Shown here one piece after another: positions 7,355 through 12,822 of a stretch of DNA of 12,822 bases (position 1 is the stretch's first letter; each line of letters opens with the position of its first letter). The stretch is from Bifidobacteriaceae bacterium (GTDB taxonomy: Bacteria; Actinomycetota; Actinomycetes; Actinomycetales; WQXJ01), in assembly GCA_031266115.1 (NCBI GenBank), contig JAISBQ010000153.1, positions 1-12,822 on the forward strand, in the 5' to 3' direction. A program made the translations under genes and the position numbers. A model generated the notes under the pieces. The model worked only from the letters and a program-made list of their open reading frames with translations. It made no database searches and was not told the origin of the DNA.

Positions 7355-8290
7355 TCAATCGCGCAGCTCCGCGCCCGTGAGCTCCAAGAACACGTCGTTC
7401 AACGTGGGCGATTCAGAGTAGATACGGCTGTAGGAGGCGCCGGCTAGGGCCAGAGCCTCCACCACTTCCCCCAAGCCCCGGGCTCCGGGGGCACAAGCCA
7501 CCTGCAGGGTGGCGCCACGCAACTCAGCGCGCTCGGTGTGGGGCAAAGAACGGATGGCCGCCAAGACGGCATCGTCCGCGCGGTCCAACTCCACCCGTAC
7601 CCGCTCTCCGATCCCGACCATCGCCTTGAGCTCCGCGTTGGTTCCCACCGCGACCGCCCGCCCGGAGTCCATCACCATGATCCGGGTGCACAACTGCTCC
7701 ACCTCCTCCATGTAATGGCTGGTGTAGACCACCGTGGAGCCCTCGCGACCCAAGCCGCGAATGCCCTCCAAGATCGCGTTCCGGCTCTGCGGGTCGACCG
7801 CTACGGTGGGCTCGTCAAAGAGGACCAGATCCGGCCGGTGAGCTACACCGCAGGCGATGTTCAGGCGCCGGACCAACCCGCCGGACAGCTTCTTGGGCCG
7901 GAACTTGGCGTTGTTCCCCTAACCCACAAACTCGATCGCCTGATCCGTCAGGGTGCGGCGGCGCTGGGCGCTAGCCACGTAGAGGGAGCAGAAATAGTCG
8001 ATGTTCTCGCGCACGGTGAGTTCTGGGAGTACAGCCACCTGCTGCGGAACCAGGCCGATCCGTCGCTTTAGGTCGTAGCGTGTGGGGCTCATCGGCTCAC
8101 CGAAGAGCCTGATCTCGCCACTGGAATAGGTCAGCAACTGCAAAATGCAGTTGATCGCCGTGGTCTTACCGGACCCGTTGGGTCCCAGCAGTCCAAAGAT
8201 CTCGCCCTTGGCTATCTCCAGGTCGAAATGGTCCAACGCCACGACTTCCTTGTAGCGTTTGACCAGGTCGGTCACTTCTACCACGGGCAT
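7355..8290 (-). pseudogene. ABC transporter ATP-binding protein interrupted by an in-frame TAG
   Basis: Read through, this is a 311-codon ABC ATPase of normal length. Its motifs are Walker A GPNGSGKTT (36-44), Q-loop VPQQ (about 81-84), signature LSGG (135-138), Walker B LVLFDEP (155-161) and H-loop TSH (190-192), with a C-terminal domain typical of drug-exporter ATPases. Codon 124 is TAG (7921-7919), in the same frame on both sides, between EFVG and GNNAKFRPKK. Homologues usually have Leu there, so one TTG-to-TAG change would explain it. The 123-residue N-terminal fragment lacks signature and Walker B. A restart at TTG 7876 would lose Walker A and the signature, so neither half can hydrolyse ATP alone. 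ATG 8290 is preferred over 8329 and 8356 because AAAGGCGG precedes it at good spacing and the family N-terminus (VVEVTDLVKRY) starts there. It could be a recent nonsense mutation, a sequencing error or rare readthrough. Confidence 0.85.
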
Positions 8291-8440
8291 GGGGCCGCCT
8301 TTGATCGCATCATGGCCTCCAGTCTTCATCCGTGCCAGGGTTGGCGACAGTGCCACGTGTCACGCCTTGGCTGTGACAGCCATGACATTTGTCATCTGCG
8401 GAGCCGCGTCCGGGCTGGGCCGGGCCACTACGTTGGTGGC
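8291..8440. promoter_or_regulatory. Divergent promoter region between ABC operon and two-component system
   Basis: About 150 bp separate the ATPase start (8290, -) and the kinase start (8441, +). The region should carry both promoters. It includes two abutting inverted repeats (8369-8395) and a CACGTG palindrome at 8354-8359 within a looser inverted repeat. No convincing -35/-10 pair could be fixed on either strand. Upstream in-frame starts for both genes extend into this region but add sequence unlike the families. Confidence 0.5.
8369..8395. promoter_or_regulatory. Two abutting inverted repeats, candidate operator of the response regulator
   Basis: GGCTGT-G-ACAGCC (8369-8381) is directly followed by ATGACA-TT-TGTCAT (8382-8395). 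Both are perfect six-base inverted repeats. They share TGACA/TGTCA-like half sites, and the second is AT-rich for this genome. NarL/LuxR-type regulators bind as dimers to such dyads, and systems of this layout usually control the adjacent divergent transporter. Binding by the regulator at 9586-10263 is inference. Confidence 0.45.
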
Positions 8441-9580
8441 GTGGAGCGGATCGCGGACAAGGGTGTCGCGTTGGCGCTGTGTTTCGTGGCGGCCGTCGCC
8501 GCACGGGACGTGGCTGGCTCTGGGGCGGGCGGTGGCGGCCAGACCGGTGCTAGCGCCGCGCTCGTGGCGGGCGGCCTCGTGGCCGTGCTCGTCTCCGCGC
8601 TGGCCGAACTTGGGCGGGAGGTCGATCCGCGTCCTTGGCGCCACGTGCCGGTGGTGGCGTGCGCCGGCGCGGTGGTCTGGCCTGGGGCTCTGCCTTGGCT
8701 GCCTTTGCTGGTCTACGACGTGTCTTGCCTGGGCAGGTGGTGGTTGCTTGCCCCGGCGGCGGCACTGCTTGCCTGCCTCGGCCGTGTCCCCGGGCTGGTG
8801 ATAGTAGTCGTGGCGGTGCTCGGGGGCTGTGTGGGACTGATGGCTTGGCGGACGGCCAACGTGGCGGCCGTCATCGAACGCTACCGGACGCTGCGGGACG
8901 AGCTCACCGCCACATCCCAACGGCTCCACGCCTGGAACGCCGACCTCGCGGAGCGTCAGGACCTCGAAGTTCGCTTGGCGACCGCGGATGAACGCTCCCG
9001 CATCGCCCGCGAAATCCACGACAACGCCGGCCACCTGCTGACTCGCTCGCTGCTGCAGGCTCAAGCGCTGATGGTGTCGCGTCCGGATGTTTCCGAGCGG
9101 CTGGCTCCGCTCGCCGCGACCTTGGCGGACGCCATGGACACCATCCGCGCCTCGGTTCATGGCTTGCGCGATGAGGCGGTGGACCTGGAGGCGAGCCTCG
9201 TCGCCCTGGGAGCGGGCACACGCCTTCGAATCGCATTGGACTATCAGGCCGGGGACCTGCCGCCGGTGGTTGGGCGTGCCTTTGCGGCCATCGCCCGAGA
9301 AGCGGTGGCGAACACGCTGCGGCATTCGGATGCTCGCTCGGTGCGGATCGCCGTCGTCGAACGTCCCGGCGTTTATCAACTGACGGCGCACGATGACGGT
9401 TCGAGGCCCGCGCCGGACGGCCCCACCAGGGGTGGCGTTCCCCTCGGTGCAGGGACCGGGGGCATGGGGCTGGCGACCATCGAGGAGCGCGCCCGTGCCC
9501 TGGGCGGTGTCGCCAAAGCCGGCTTTGACGAGGGCTTCCGGGTGTTCGTGTCGGTGCCGCGGACCAACGCAAAGGAGTAG
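8441..9580 (+). CDS. NarL-type sensor histidine kinase (HisKA_3/HPK7 family)
   Basis: 379 aa from GTG 8441. Residues about 1-150 are strongly hydrophobic, with several membrane helices and no large extracytoplasmic loop, as in DesK-like intramembrane sensors. A coiled linker follows (RYRTLRDELTATSQRLHAWN). The H-box ERSRIAREIHDNAGHLLTR carries the phospho-acceptor His193. HATPase motifs are the N-box REAVANTLRHSDA (about 285-298) and a G-box GGMGLATIEERARALGG (about 340-357). The open frame extends upstream to 8228, but that part overlaps the divergent ATPase gene and has no membrane or sensor character. GTG 8441 (MERIADKG) leads straight into the first helix, although no strong RBS precedes it. 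Its TAG stop is followed after 5 nt by the response regulator start. It probably senses the substrate or envelope stress linked to the divergent exporter; the signal is unknown. Confidence 0.85.
   Translation: MERIADKGVALALCFVAAVAARDVAGSGAGGGGQTGASAALVAGGLVAVLVSALAELGREVDPRPWRHVPVVACAGAVVWPGALPWLPLLVYDVSCLGRWWLLAPAAALLACLGRVPGLVIVVVAVLGGCVGLMAWRTANVAAVIERYRTLRDELTATSQRLHAWNADLAERQDLEVRLATADERSRIAREIHDNAGHLLTRSLLQAQALMVSRPDVSERLAPLAATLADAMDTIRASVHGLRDEAVDLEASLVALGAGTRLRIALDYQAGDLPPVVGRAFAAIAREAVANTLRHSDARSVRIAVVERPGVYQLTAHDDGSRPAPDGPTRGGVPLGAGTGGMGLATIEERARALGGVAKAGFDEGFRVFVSVPRTNAKE
9571..9577 (+). promoter_or_regulatory. Ribosome binding site of the response regulator
   Basis: AAAGGAG ends 8 nt before GTG 9586 and lies in the last codons of the kinase. 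It fixes the response regulator start and shows coupled expression. Confidence 0.8.
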
Positions 9581-9585
9581 GAACC

Positions 9586-10263
9586 GTGACCGGGGAGCTA
9601 ATCCGGGTGGTCATTGTGGACGACGACCCCTTCGTCACCGAATCGCTGGCCACAATTCTCGGTACGGCCGAAGACGTTGAGGTGGTGGGGACCGGCCACA
9701 ACGCGGCCGCAGCCTGGCGCCTGTGGGACAGGCTCTCGCCGGACATGGCCCTGTTGGACATCCAGTTGGGGGACGCGGCCGGGATGGGCAGTACCTCGGC
9801 GGGGGCGGGCGGCCAGGCGGCCACTGGATTGGACGCCGGGCGCGACATCCTCGCCCGCTGGCCCAAGGCGCGCATCGTGTTCTTGACAACCTTTGTCGAC
9901 GATTCCTATATCACCGCCGCGCTCCGCATGGGCGCCAAGGGTTATCTGGTGAAACAGGATGTGGCAGCGATTGCGACCGCCCTACGGACGGTCATGGCCG
10001 GCGGATCGGTGTTCGGGGCGGCGGTGGCGGGCCGGCTCGACGGCCTGCTCTCGCCCGTGGTCCCCAGGCCGGGACTGGAGCGGTTGACGCAGCGTGAGAC
10101 GCAAGTGGCCGCACTGGTGGCCGAGGGACTCGACAACCGCGAGATCGCCGCCCGTGCGTTCCTCTCGCAAGGGTCGGTGCGTAACGTGGTCAGCGGTGTC
10201 CTGAGTAAGCTCGGCCTGCGCAGCCGCACCGCGCTAGCAGCCTGGTACTTGGGCGGACGGTGA
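9586..10263 (+). CDS. NarL/LuxR-family response regulator
   Basis: 225 aa. Receiver domain: acidic pocket VDDD (11-14), phospho-acceptor Asp58 in MALLDIQL, switch Thr in VFLTTF, and the conserved Lys in KGYLVKQD. The C-terminal LuxR-type HTH spans about 160-220 (LTQRETQVAALVAEGLDNRE, then LSQGSVRNVVSGVLSKLG). It is the partner of the kinase 5 nt upstream and most likely regulates the divergent ABC operon through the region 8291-8440. Oddity: between Asp58 and the segment TGLDAGRDIL there are about 15-17 extra residues rich in Ala, Gly and Ser (from about residue 63 to 80). Typical NarL receivers have only a short MPxMDG-type turn there. The insertion lies in the loop after beta-strand 3, next to the phosphorylation site. 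All catalytic residues remain, so the protein is probably functional. Confidence 0.9.
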   Translation: MTGELIRVVIVDDDPFVTESLATILGTAEDVEVVGTGHNAAAAWRLWDRLSPDMALLDIQLGDAAGMGSTSAGAGGQAATGLDAGRDILARWPKARIVFLTTFVDDSYITAALRMGAKGYLVKQDVAAIATALRTVMAGGSVFGAAVAGRLDGLLSPVVPRPGLERLTQRETQVAALVAEGLDNREIAARAFLSQGSVRNVVSGVLSKLGLRSRTALAAWYLGGR

Positions 10264-10468
10264 GCCGCAACCTACATGGAGTTCGCCTCAAGCCGGAAGA
10301 ACGAGGCGCGGTGGCGCCACCGTTGACGCCAGCACCTCGATCAGTAAGCCGGTGATCGCCAGCGATACTTCGGTCCGGATAAACACGCCAAACCGGCTCG
10401 TGATCATCACCTGCGTCCAGGTGCCTGACGGCACCCCACCCGAGACTGCCCGGCCAGTGTGGAACTGA
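10264..10468. other. Intergenic stretch with hairpins and an unrecognised minus-strand open frame
   Basis: No gene is recognised. It contains a perfect 14-bp palindrome (10309-10322) and the nested hairpins described separately. On the minus strand one frame is open across nearly the whole stretch and ends in TGA near 10281. It includes VPSGTWTQVMITSRFGVFIR and the hydrophobic LAITGLLIEVLASTV. No start, RBS or family could be assigned; it may be a remnant or chance. Confidence 0.3.
10408..10435. terminator. Two overlapping, mutually exclusive hairpins downstream of the response regulator
   Basis: CACCTG/CAGGTG (10408-10413 with 10418-10423, loop CGTC) and GGTGCC/GGCACC (10420-10425 with 10430-10435, loop TGAC) share bases 10420-10423, so only one can form at a time. 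There is no U-tract after them. A role in ending the two-component transcript is possible but weakly supported in GC-rich DNA. Confidence 0.25.
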
Positions 10469-10981
10469 TTGCGGACGACGCGCCACGCGCCACGGACACC
10501 ACACCGCCTTGGACGCTCCGGGAGAACCGGGTGGGAGGATCTCGGCCACGGCCCTGAGACCGATCACTCCAACCCGCACCCCACGCTGATGGCCCTCGAC
10601 GCCTTCCGTCACACCGGCCACCTGAACCGTGAGCCGAAGCTGGACCGGGCCGTGGAGTTCCTGCTCGGCCACTGGGACACCCGCACCCCCATCGGCCCCT
10701 GCCACTACGGCATCGGCACCCTGTTTATGCAGGTCGAGTATCCGTTCCGCACCTACAACCTGTTCTACTGGGTGTACGTCCTGTCCTTCTACGACCACGC
10801 CAAGGCTGACCCCCGCTTCGGTGAGGCGTTCGACGCCCTGACCGCGAAACTCGTGGACGGCCGGATGGTTGTGGAACGGGTGGTACCCAAGCTGGCGAAA
10901 CTCTCGTTCTGCACCAAAGGCGAACCGAGCGACCTGGCCACCAGCCGCTACCGCGAGATCGTCGCCAACCTCGCCGGCTAG
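10469..10981 (+). pseudogene. C-terminal remnant of a prenyltransferase/terpene-cyclase-repeat-like protein
   Basis: From about 10544 to the TAG at 10979-10981 the frame encodes about 145 residues that resemble the C-terminal half of alpha/alpha-toroid proteins annotated as prenyltransferase/squalene oxidase repeat proteins. Recognisable parts are GHGPETDHSNPHPTLMALDA, DRAVEFLLGHW, GPCHYGIGTLFMQVEYPF, YNLFYWVYVLSFYD, DPRFGEAFDAL and KLSFCTKGEPSDLATSRYRE. Full-length relatives are about twice as long. The sequence before GHGPETD (Arg-rich, TTG 10469 as first start) does not look like the family, and no RBS is visible. The N-terminal half is therefore missing or scrambled. An internal ATG at 10589 could start a short product, but it would lack half of the toroid. 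The end appears natural. The role of the intact family is poorly known. Family call is by motif memory. Confidence 0.55.
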
Positions 10982-11091
10982 CCACCGCCCGAATGAACTC
11001 GGCGATCGCAGCTCGACCGGCCCATCGGGCACGATGCCGCACGGCACCGAATCGGGATTGGCTTTCCTCAGATTTCGCTGAATTGGCTGGG
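10982..11091. other. Short gap between convergent genes
   Basis: These 110 bp separate the remnant (+) from the ABC permease (-). ATTGGCT occurs twice in direct orientation around 11056-11091, and the tail is richer in A/T than its surroundings. I see no terminator hairpin or gene. Confidence 0.3.
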
Positions 11092-11919
11092 TTAGGCGTC
11101 TCGGTTGCGCAGGATGACGGCGGCGGCGACAGACGCGGCGATGAGGTAGGCGAGGAACATGGTGAGGCCGCCCCAGTAGGGCAGTCTGTCGTCGGGGATG
11201 GTTAGTGAGGTGAACGATGCCGCTGTGTTGGGTGGGAGGTATGGCGCGATGGCGTGGTAGACCGGTTGGGGTAGCAGGCTGAGGACCGAGTCCAGTATCA
11301 GGAACACTCCGAACATCACCGCTGTGGCGATGGCGGTGGACCGGATCAAGAACCCCGCGCAGACGCCGAGGAAAGAGGTGCCGGCCACATACCCGGCGGT
11401 TCCGACCAGGGCGCGCAGCACGCCCGGATCTGTGATCTGGGCGTGGGTCAGTTCGCCTCCCGAAAGGATCGCTTGGCCGACGAAGAACGCGACCAGGGCG
11501 GAGGCGAGCGCCACCACGAAGGTCGTCGCGGTGACCACGATCAGCTTCGCCCACAAGACCGGGAGGCGGTGGGGAACAGCCGAGAACGTCCCTCTGATCG
11601 AGCCGGTCGAATACTCGTTGGTCGCGCAGATCACGCCTAGGGTGATGAACGCCAGTTGGGCGAGCATGACTCCCGCCAGCGACAGGGACACCGGGTCGAA
11701 GTCCCCGACAGTTTCTTGCGGGACTATGGCGGGGTTGGTGAACACGAACGTGTAGGCGACGCCCATCGCCAGGATGATCGCGGCACCGGTTGGGAACGTG
11801 AGCAGGTTGGACCGCAGCGAGCGGAGTTTGATCCATTCGGAGCGGATCACATGCGGCAGGGTGACGCGCAAGGACCCAGCCTGGCGGGTGGGGAGAGCGG
11901 CGGTGGCGATGGTGGTCAT
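11092..11919 (-). CDS. ABC-2 type permease of a second ABC exporter
   Basis: 275 aa, usual size for the single-domain ABC-2 permeases of actinobacteria. After a polar N-terminus comes VIRSEWIKLRSLRSNLL, the hallmark amphipathic entry of this family. Six hydrophobic segments follow: about 42-62, 83-103 (which leads to CATNEYSTGSIRGTFSAVP), 127-150, 170-190, 195-215 and 245-268. The conserved NEYxxGxIRxTFxAxP stretch is typical. ATG 11919-11917 overlaps the stop of the ATPase gene upstream as ATGA, so the two are coupled and make one transporter, probably a dimer of this permease with two ATPase subunits. The substrate is unknown. It is a different subfamily from the larger permeases at 4863-7353, so this is not a duplicate of that operon. 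Confidence 0.9.
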   Translation of the reverse strand: MTTIATAALPTRQAGSLRVTLPHVIRSEWIKLRSLRSNLLTFPTGAAIILAMGVAYTFVFTNPAIVPQETVGDFDPVSLSLAGVMLAQLAFITLGVICATNEYSTGSIRGTFSAVPHRLPVLWAKLIVVTATTFVVALASALVAFFVGQAILSGGELTHAQITDPGVLRALVGTAGYVAGTSFLGVCAGFLIRSTAIATAVMFGVFLILDSVLSLLPQPVYHAIAPYLPPNTAASFTSLTIPDDRLPYWGGLTMFLAYLIAASVAAAVILRNRDA

Positions 11920-12822
11920 GACAGCGGTCCGTTCTGCTGTGGGGCCGATGAGTATTCGAGGCTGTCGCGCGTCAGTTCCATGAAGGCGTCTTCAAGGGAC
12001 GCGGCGACGGGAGTGAGTTCGTGGATCGGAAGCCCGGCCGCGAGAGCCCGGTCCCCGATTTCGGTGGCTTCCAGGCCGGTCACTTCGAGCAGCCCCGGAT
12101 CGGCGGTGGAAGAAGTGACACTCACTCCGTCGCCGGCCAGGGCGGTGGCCAGGGCGGTTGTCAGACTGGTGCGCGCCCGGACCGTGGTGGCCGAGGCGGA
12201 GCGGATGAACTCCTCGACGGAGGTGTCGGCCACGAGTGTGCCGCGCGCGATGACGATCAGGTGCTGTGCGGTGAGCGCCATCTCGCTCATCAGGTGGGAT
12301 GAGACGAACACGGTGCGGCCCTGGGCGGCGAGGTCCTTCAGGAGGTTCCTGATCCATAGGACGCCTTCGGGGTCGAGCCCGTTGACTGGCTCGTCGAGTA
12401 TCACGATCTCCGGGTCGCCTATCAGCGCGCAGGCTATGGCGAGGCGTTGGCGCATCCCAAGGGAGAATCCGCCAACCCGGCGTATTGCGACCCCGGCAAG
12501 GCCAACGTAATCCAGCACTCTGTTCGCTTGGGCGGCACCTATCCCGGCGGTCGCGCCGATGGCGTGCAGGTGGTCGTAGGCGCTGCGGCCTGGGCTGACC
12601 CCGGTGGCGTCGAGGACCGCCCCGATCTTGGCCAGCGGCTCGGCCCAGCGGGCGAACGGGCGGCCGTCGACCGTGGCCCGGCCCATGGTCGGGTGGTCGA
12701 GGCCCAGGATGATGCGCATGGTGGTTGATTTCCCCGCGCCGTTGGGACCCAGGAACCAGGTGACCAGGCCGGGCTGGACGCTGAACGACAGGTTCGACAA
12801 AGCGAGCTTGTCACCGAACCGC
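11916..12822 (-). CDS. ABC transporter ATP-binding protein (5' end outside window)
   Basis: At least 301 residues are visible. The frame is open to the window edge: RFGDKLA precedes LSNLSFSVQPG, the usual first-strand region, so the real start lies just beyond 12822 and the TTG at 12800 is internal. Motifs are Walker A GPNGAGKST (about 25-33 from the edge), signature SLGMRQRL, Walker B IVILDEP, D-loop NGLDPEG and H-loop VSSHLMSEM. The Q-loop region reads IGAVLDATGVSPGRSAYDHL without the usual Gln, as is common in actinobacterial drug-export ATPases of the BcrA/DrrA type. The segment between strand and Walker A (PGLVTWFLG) is slightly unusual, with Trp where Gly is common. It ends in a ~90-residue C-terminal domain with LEDAFMELT, typical of the family. 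It is coupled by ATGA to the permease downstream. Confidence 0.9.
   Translation of the reverse strand, partial: RFGDKLALSNLSFSVQPGLVTWFLGPNGAGKSTTMRIILGLDHPTMGRATVDGRPFARWAEPLAKIGAVLDATGVSPGRSAYDHLHAIGATAGIGAAQANRVLDYVGLAGVAIRRVGGFSLGMRQRLAIACALIGDPEIVILDEPVNGLDPEGVLWIRNLLKDLAAQGRTVFVSSHLMSEMALTAQHLIVIARGTLVADTSVEEFIRSASATTVRARTSLTTALATALAGDGVSVTSSTADPGLLEVTGLEATEIGDRALAAGLPIHELTPVAASLEDAFMELTRDSLEYSSAPQQNGPLS

Noticed and set aside
7355..7876. Separate short ATPase gene starting at TTG 7876
   Set aside because: This product would lack Walker A, the Q-loop and the signature; it is better read as the back part of the interrupted ATPase.
7919..7921. Programmed amber recoding (for example pyrrolysine)
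   Set aside because: TAG ends the neighbouring permease and kinase genes normally, the site corresponds to an ordinary Leu position, and no recoding element or special tRNA is seen.
8228..8440. N-terminal extension of the kinase to 8228
   Set aside because: The added residues overlap the divergent ATPase gene and its promoter and show no membrane or sensor character; GTG 8441 leads directly into the first helix.
8360..9391. Minus-strand open frame of 343 codons under the kinase gene
   Set aside because: It is antisense to the kinase, which has all expected motifs; the product is an Arg/His/Gln-rich sequence without domains.
8441..10263. The kinase/regulator pair as VanS/VanR
   Set aside because: The kinase is HisKA_3 type and the regulator is NarL/LuxR type, whereas VanS and VanR are HisKA and OmpR types; the pair is also divergent from the exporter and not next to vanH.
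10309..10322. Perfect 14-bp palindrome as a terminator for the response regulator
   Set aside because: It has no loop beyond its own centre and no following T-run; such GC palindromes are frequent by chance at this base composition.
10190..11836. Minus-strand open frame of 548 codons
   Set aside because: It crosses the end of the response regulator, a gap, the prenyltransferase-like remnant and most of the ABC permease in another frame. Its composition is shadow-like and it has no recognisable domain.

Overview
The window is high-GC DNA with short intergenic gaps, ATGA and other short start/stop overlaps, and GTG or TTG alternative starts. The proteins resemble actinobacterial families, so the source is most likely an actinobacterium; the genus cannot be named from this sequence. 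No tRNA, rRNA, CRISPR array or intact insertion sequence is visible.

Left end (1-1800, +): the C-terminal 599 codons of a large secreted or surface protein made of DUF11-like, MBG-like and bacterial Ig-like modules around a Pro/Ser linker built from a 24-bp repeat. Next (1897-4572, +) is a compact, translationally coupled vanH-vanA-vanX operon: D-lactate dehydrogenase, D-Ala-D-Lac ligase and D,D-dipeptidase. Together these replace D-Ala-D-Ala peptidoglycan termini with D-Ala-D-Lac, the known basis of vancomycin-type glycopeptide resistance. No vanR/vanS pair lies in the window. Right after vanX is a decayed WYL-domain regulator fragment.

Middle (4863-8290, -): an ABC exporter operon of one ATPase and two large ABC-2 permeases. 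The ATPase is interrupted by an in-frame TAG between the Q-loop and the signature motif. Divergently transcribed (8441-10263, +) is a DesK/NarL-type sensor kinase and response regulator pair that probably controls the exporter. The roughly 150-bp divergent region holds two directly abutting inverted repeats that are good operator candidates. The response regulator has an Ala/Gly-rich insertion just after its phospho-acceptor Asp.

Right end: a 205-bp gap with nested hairpins, the C-terminal remnant of a prenyltransferase/terpene-cyclase-repeat-like protein (10469-10981, +), then a second ABC exporter (permease 11092-11919 and ATPase 11916-12822, both -). That ATPase runs off the window edge.

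Taken together this looks like an accessory region concerned with cell-envelope antibiotic defence: target modification (VanHAX) beside two ABC exporters, one with its own two-component system, among broken genes that suggest turnover. I see no clearly new multi-gene system. The most unusual points are the nonsense-interrupted ATPase, the tandem-duplicated hexapeptide in VanA, the receiver-domain insertion, the abutting palindromes and the WYL remnant behind vanX.
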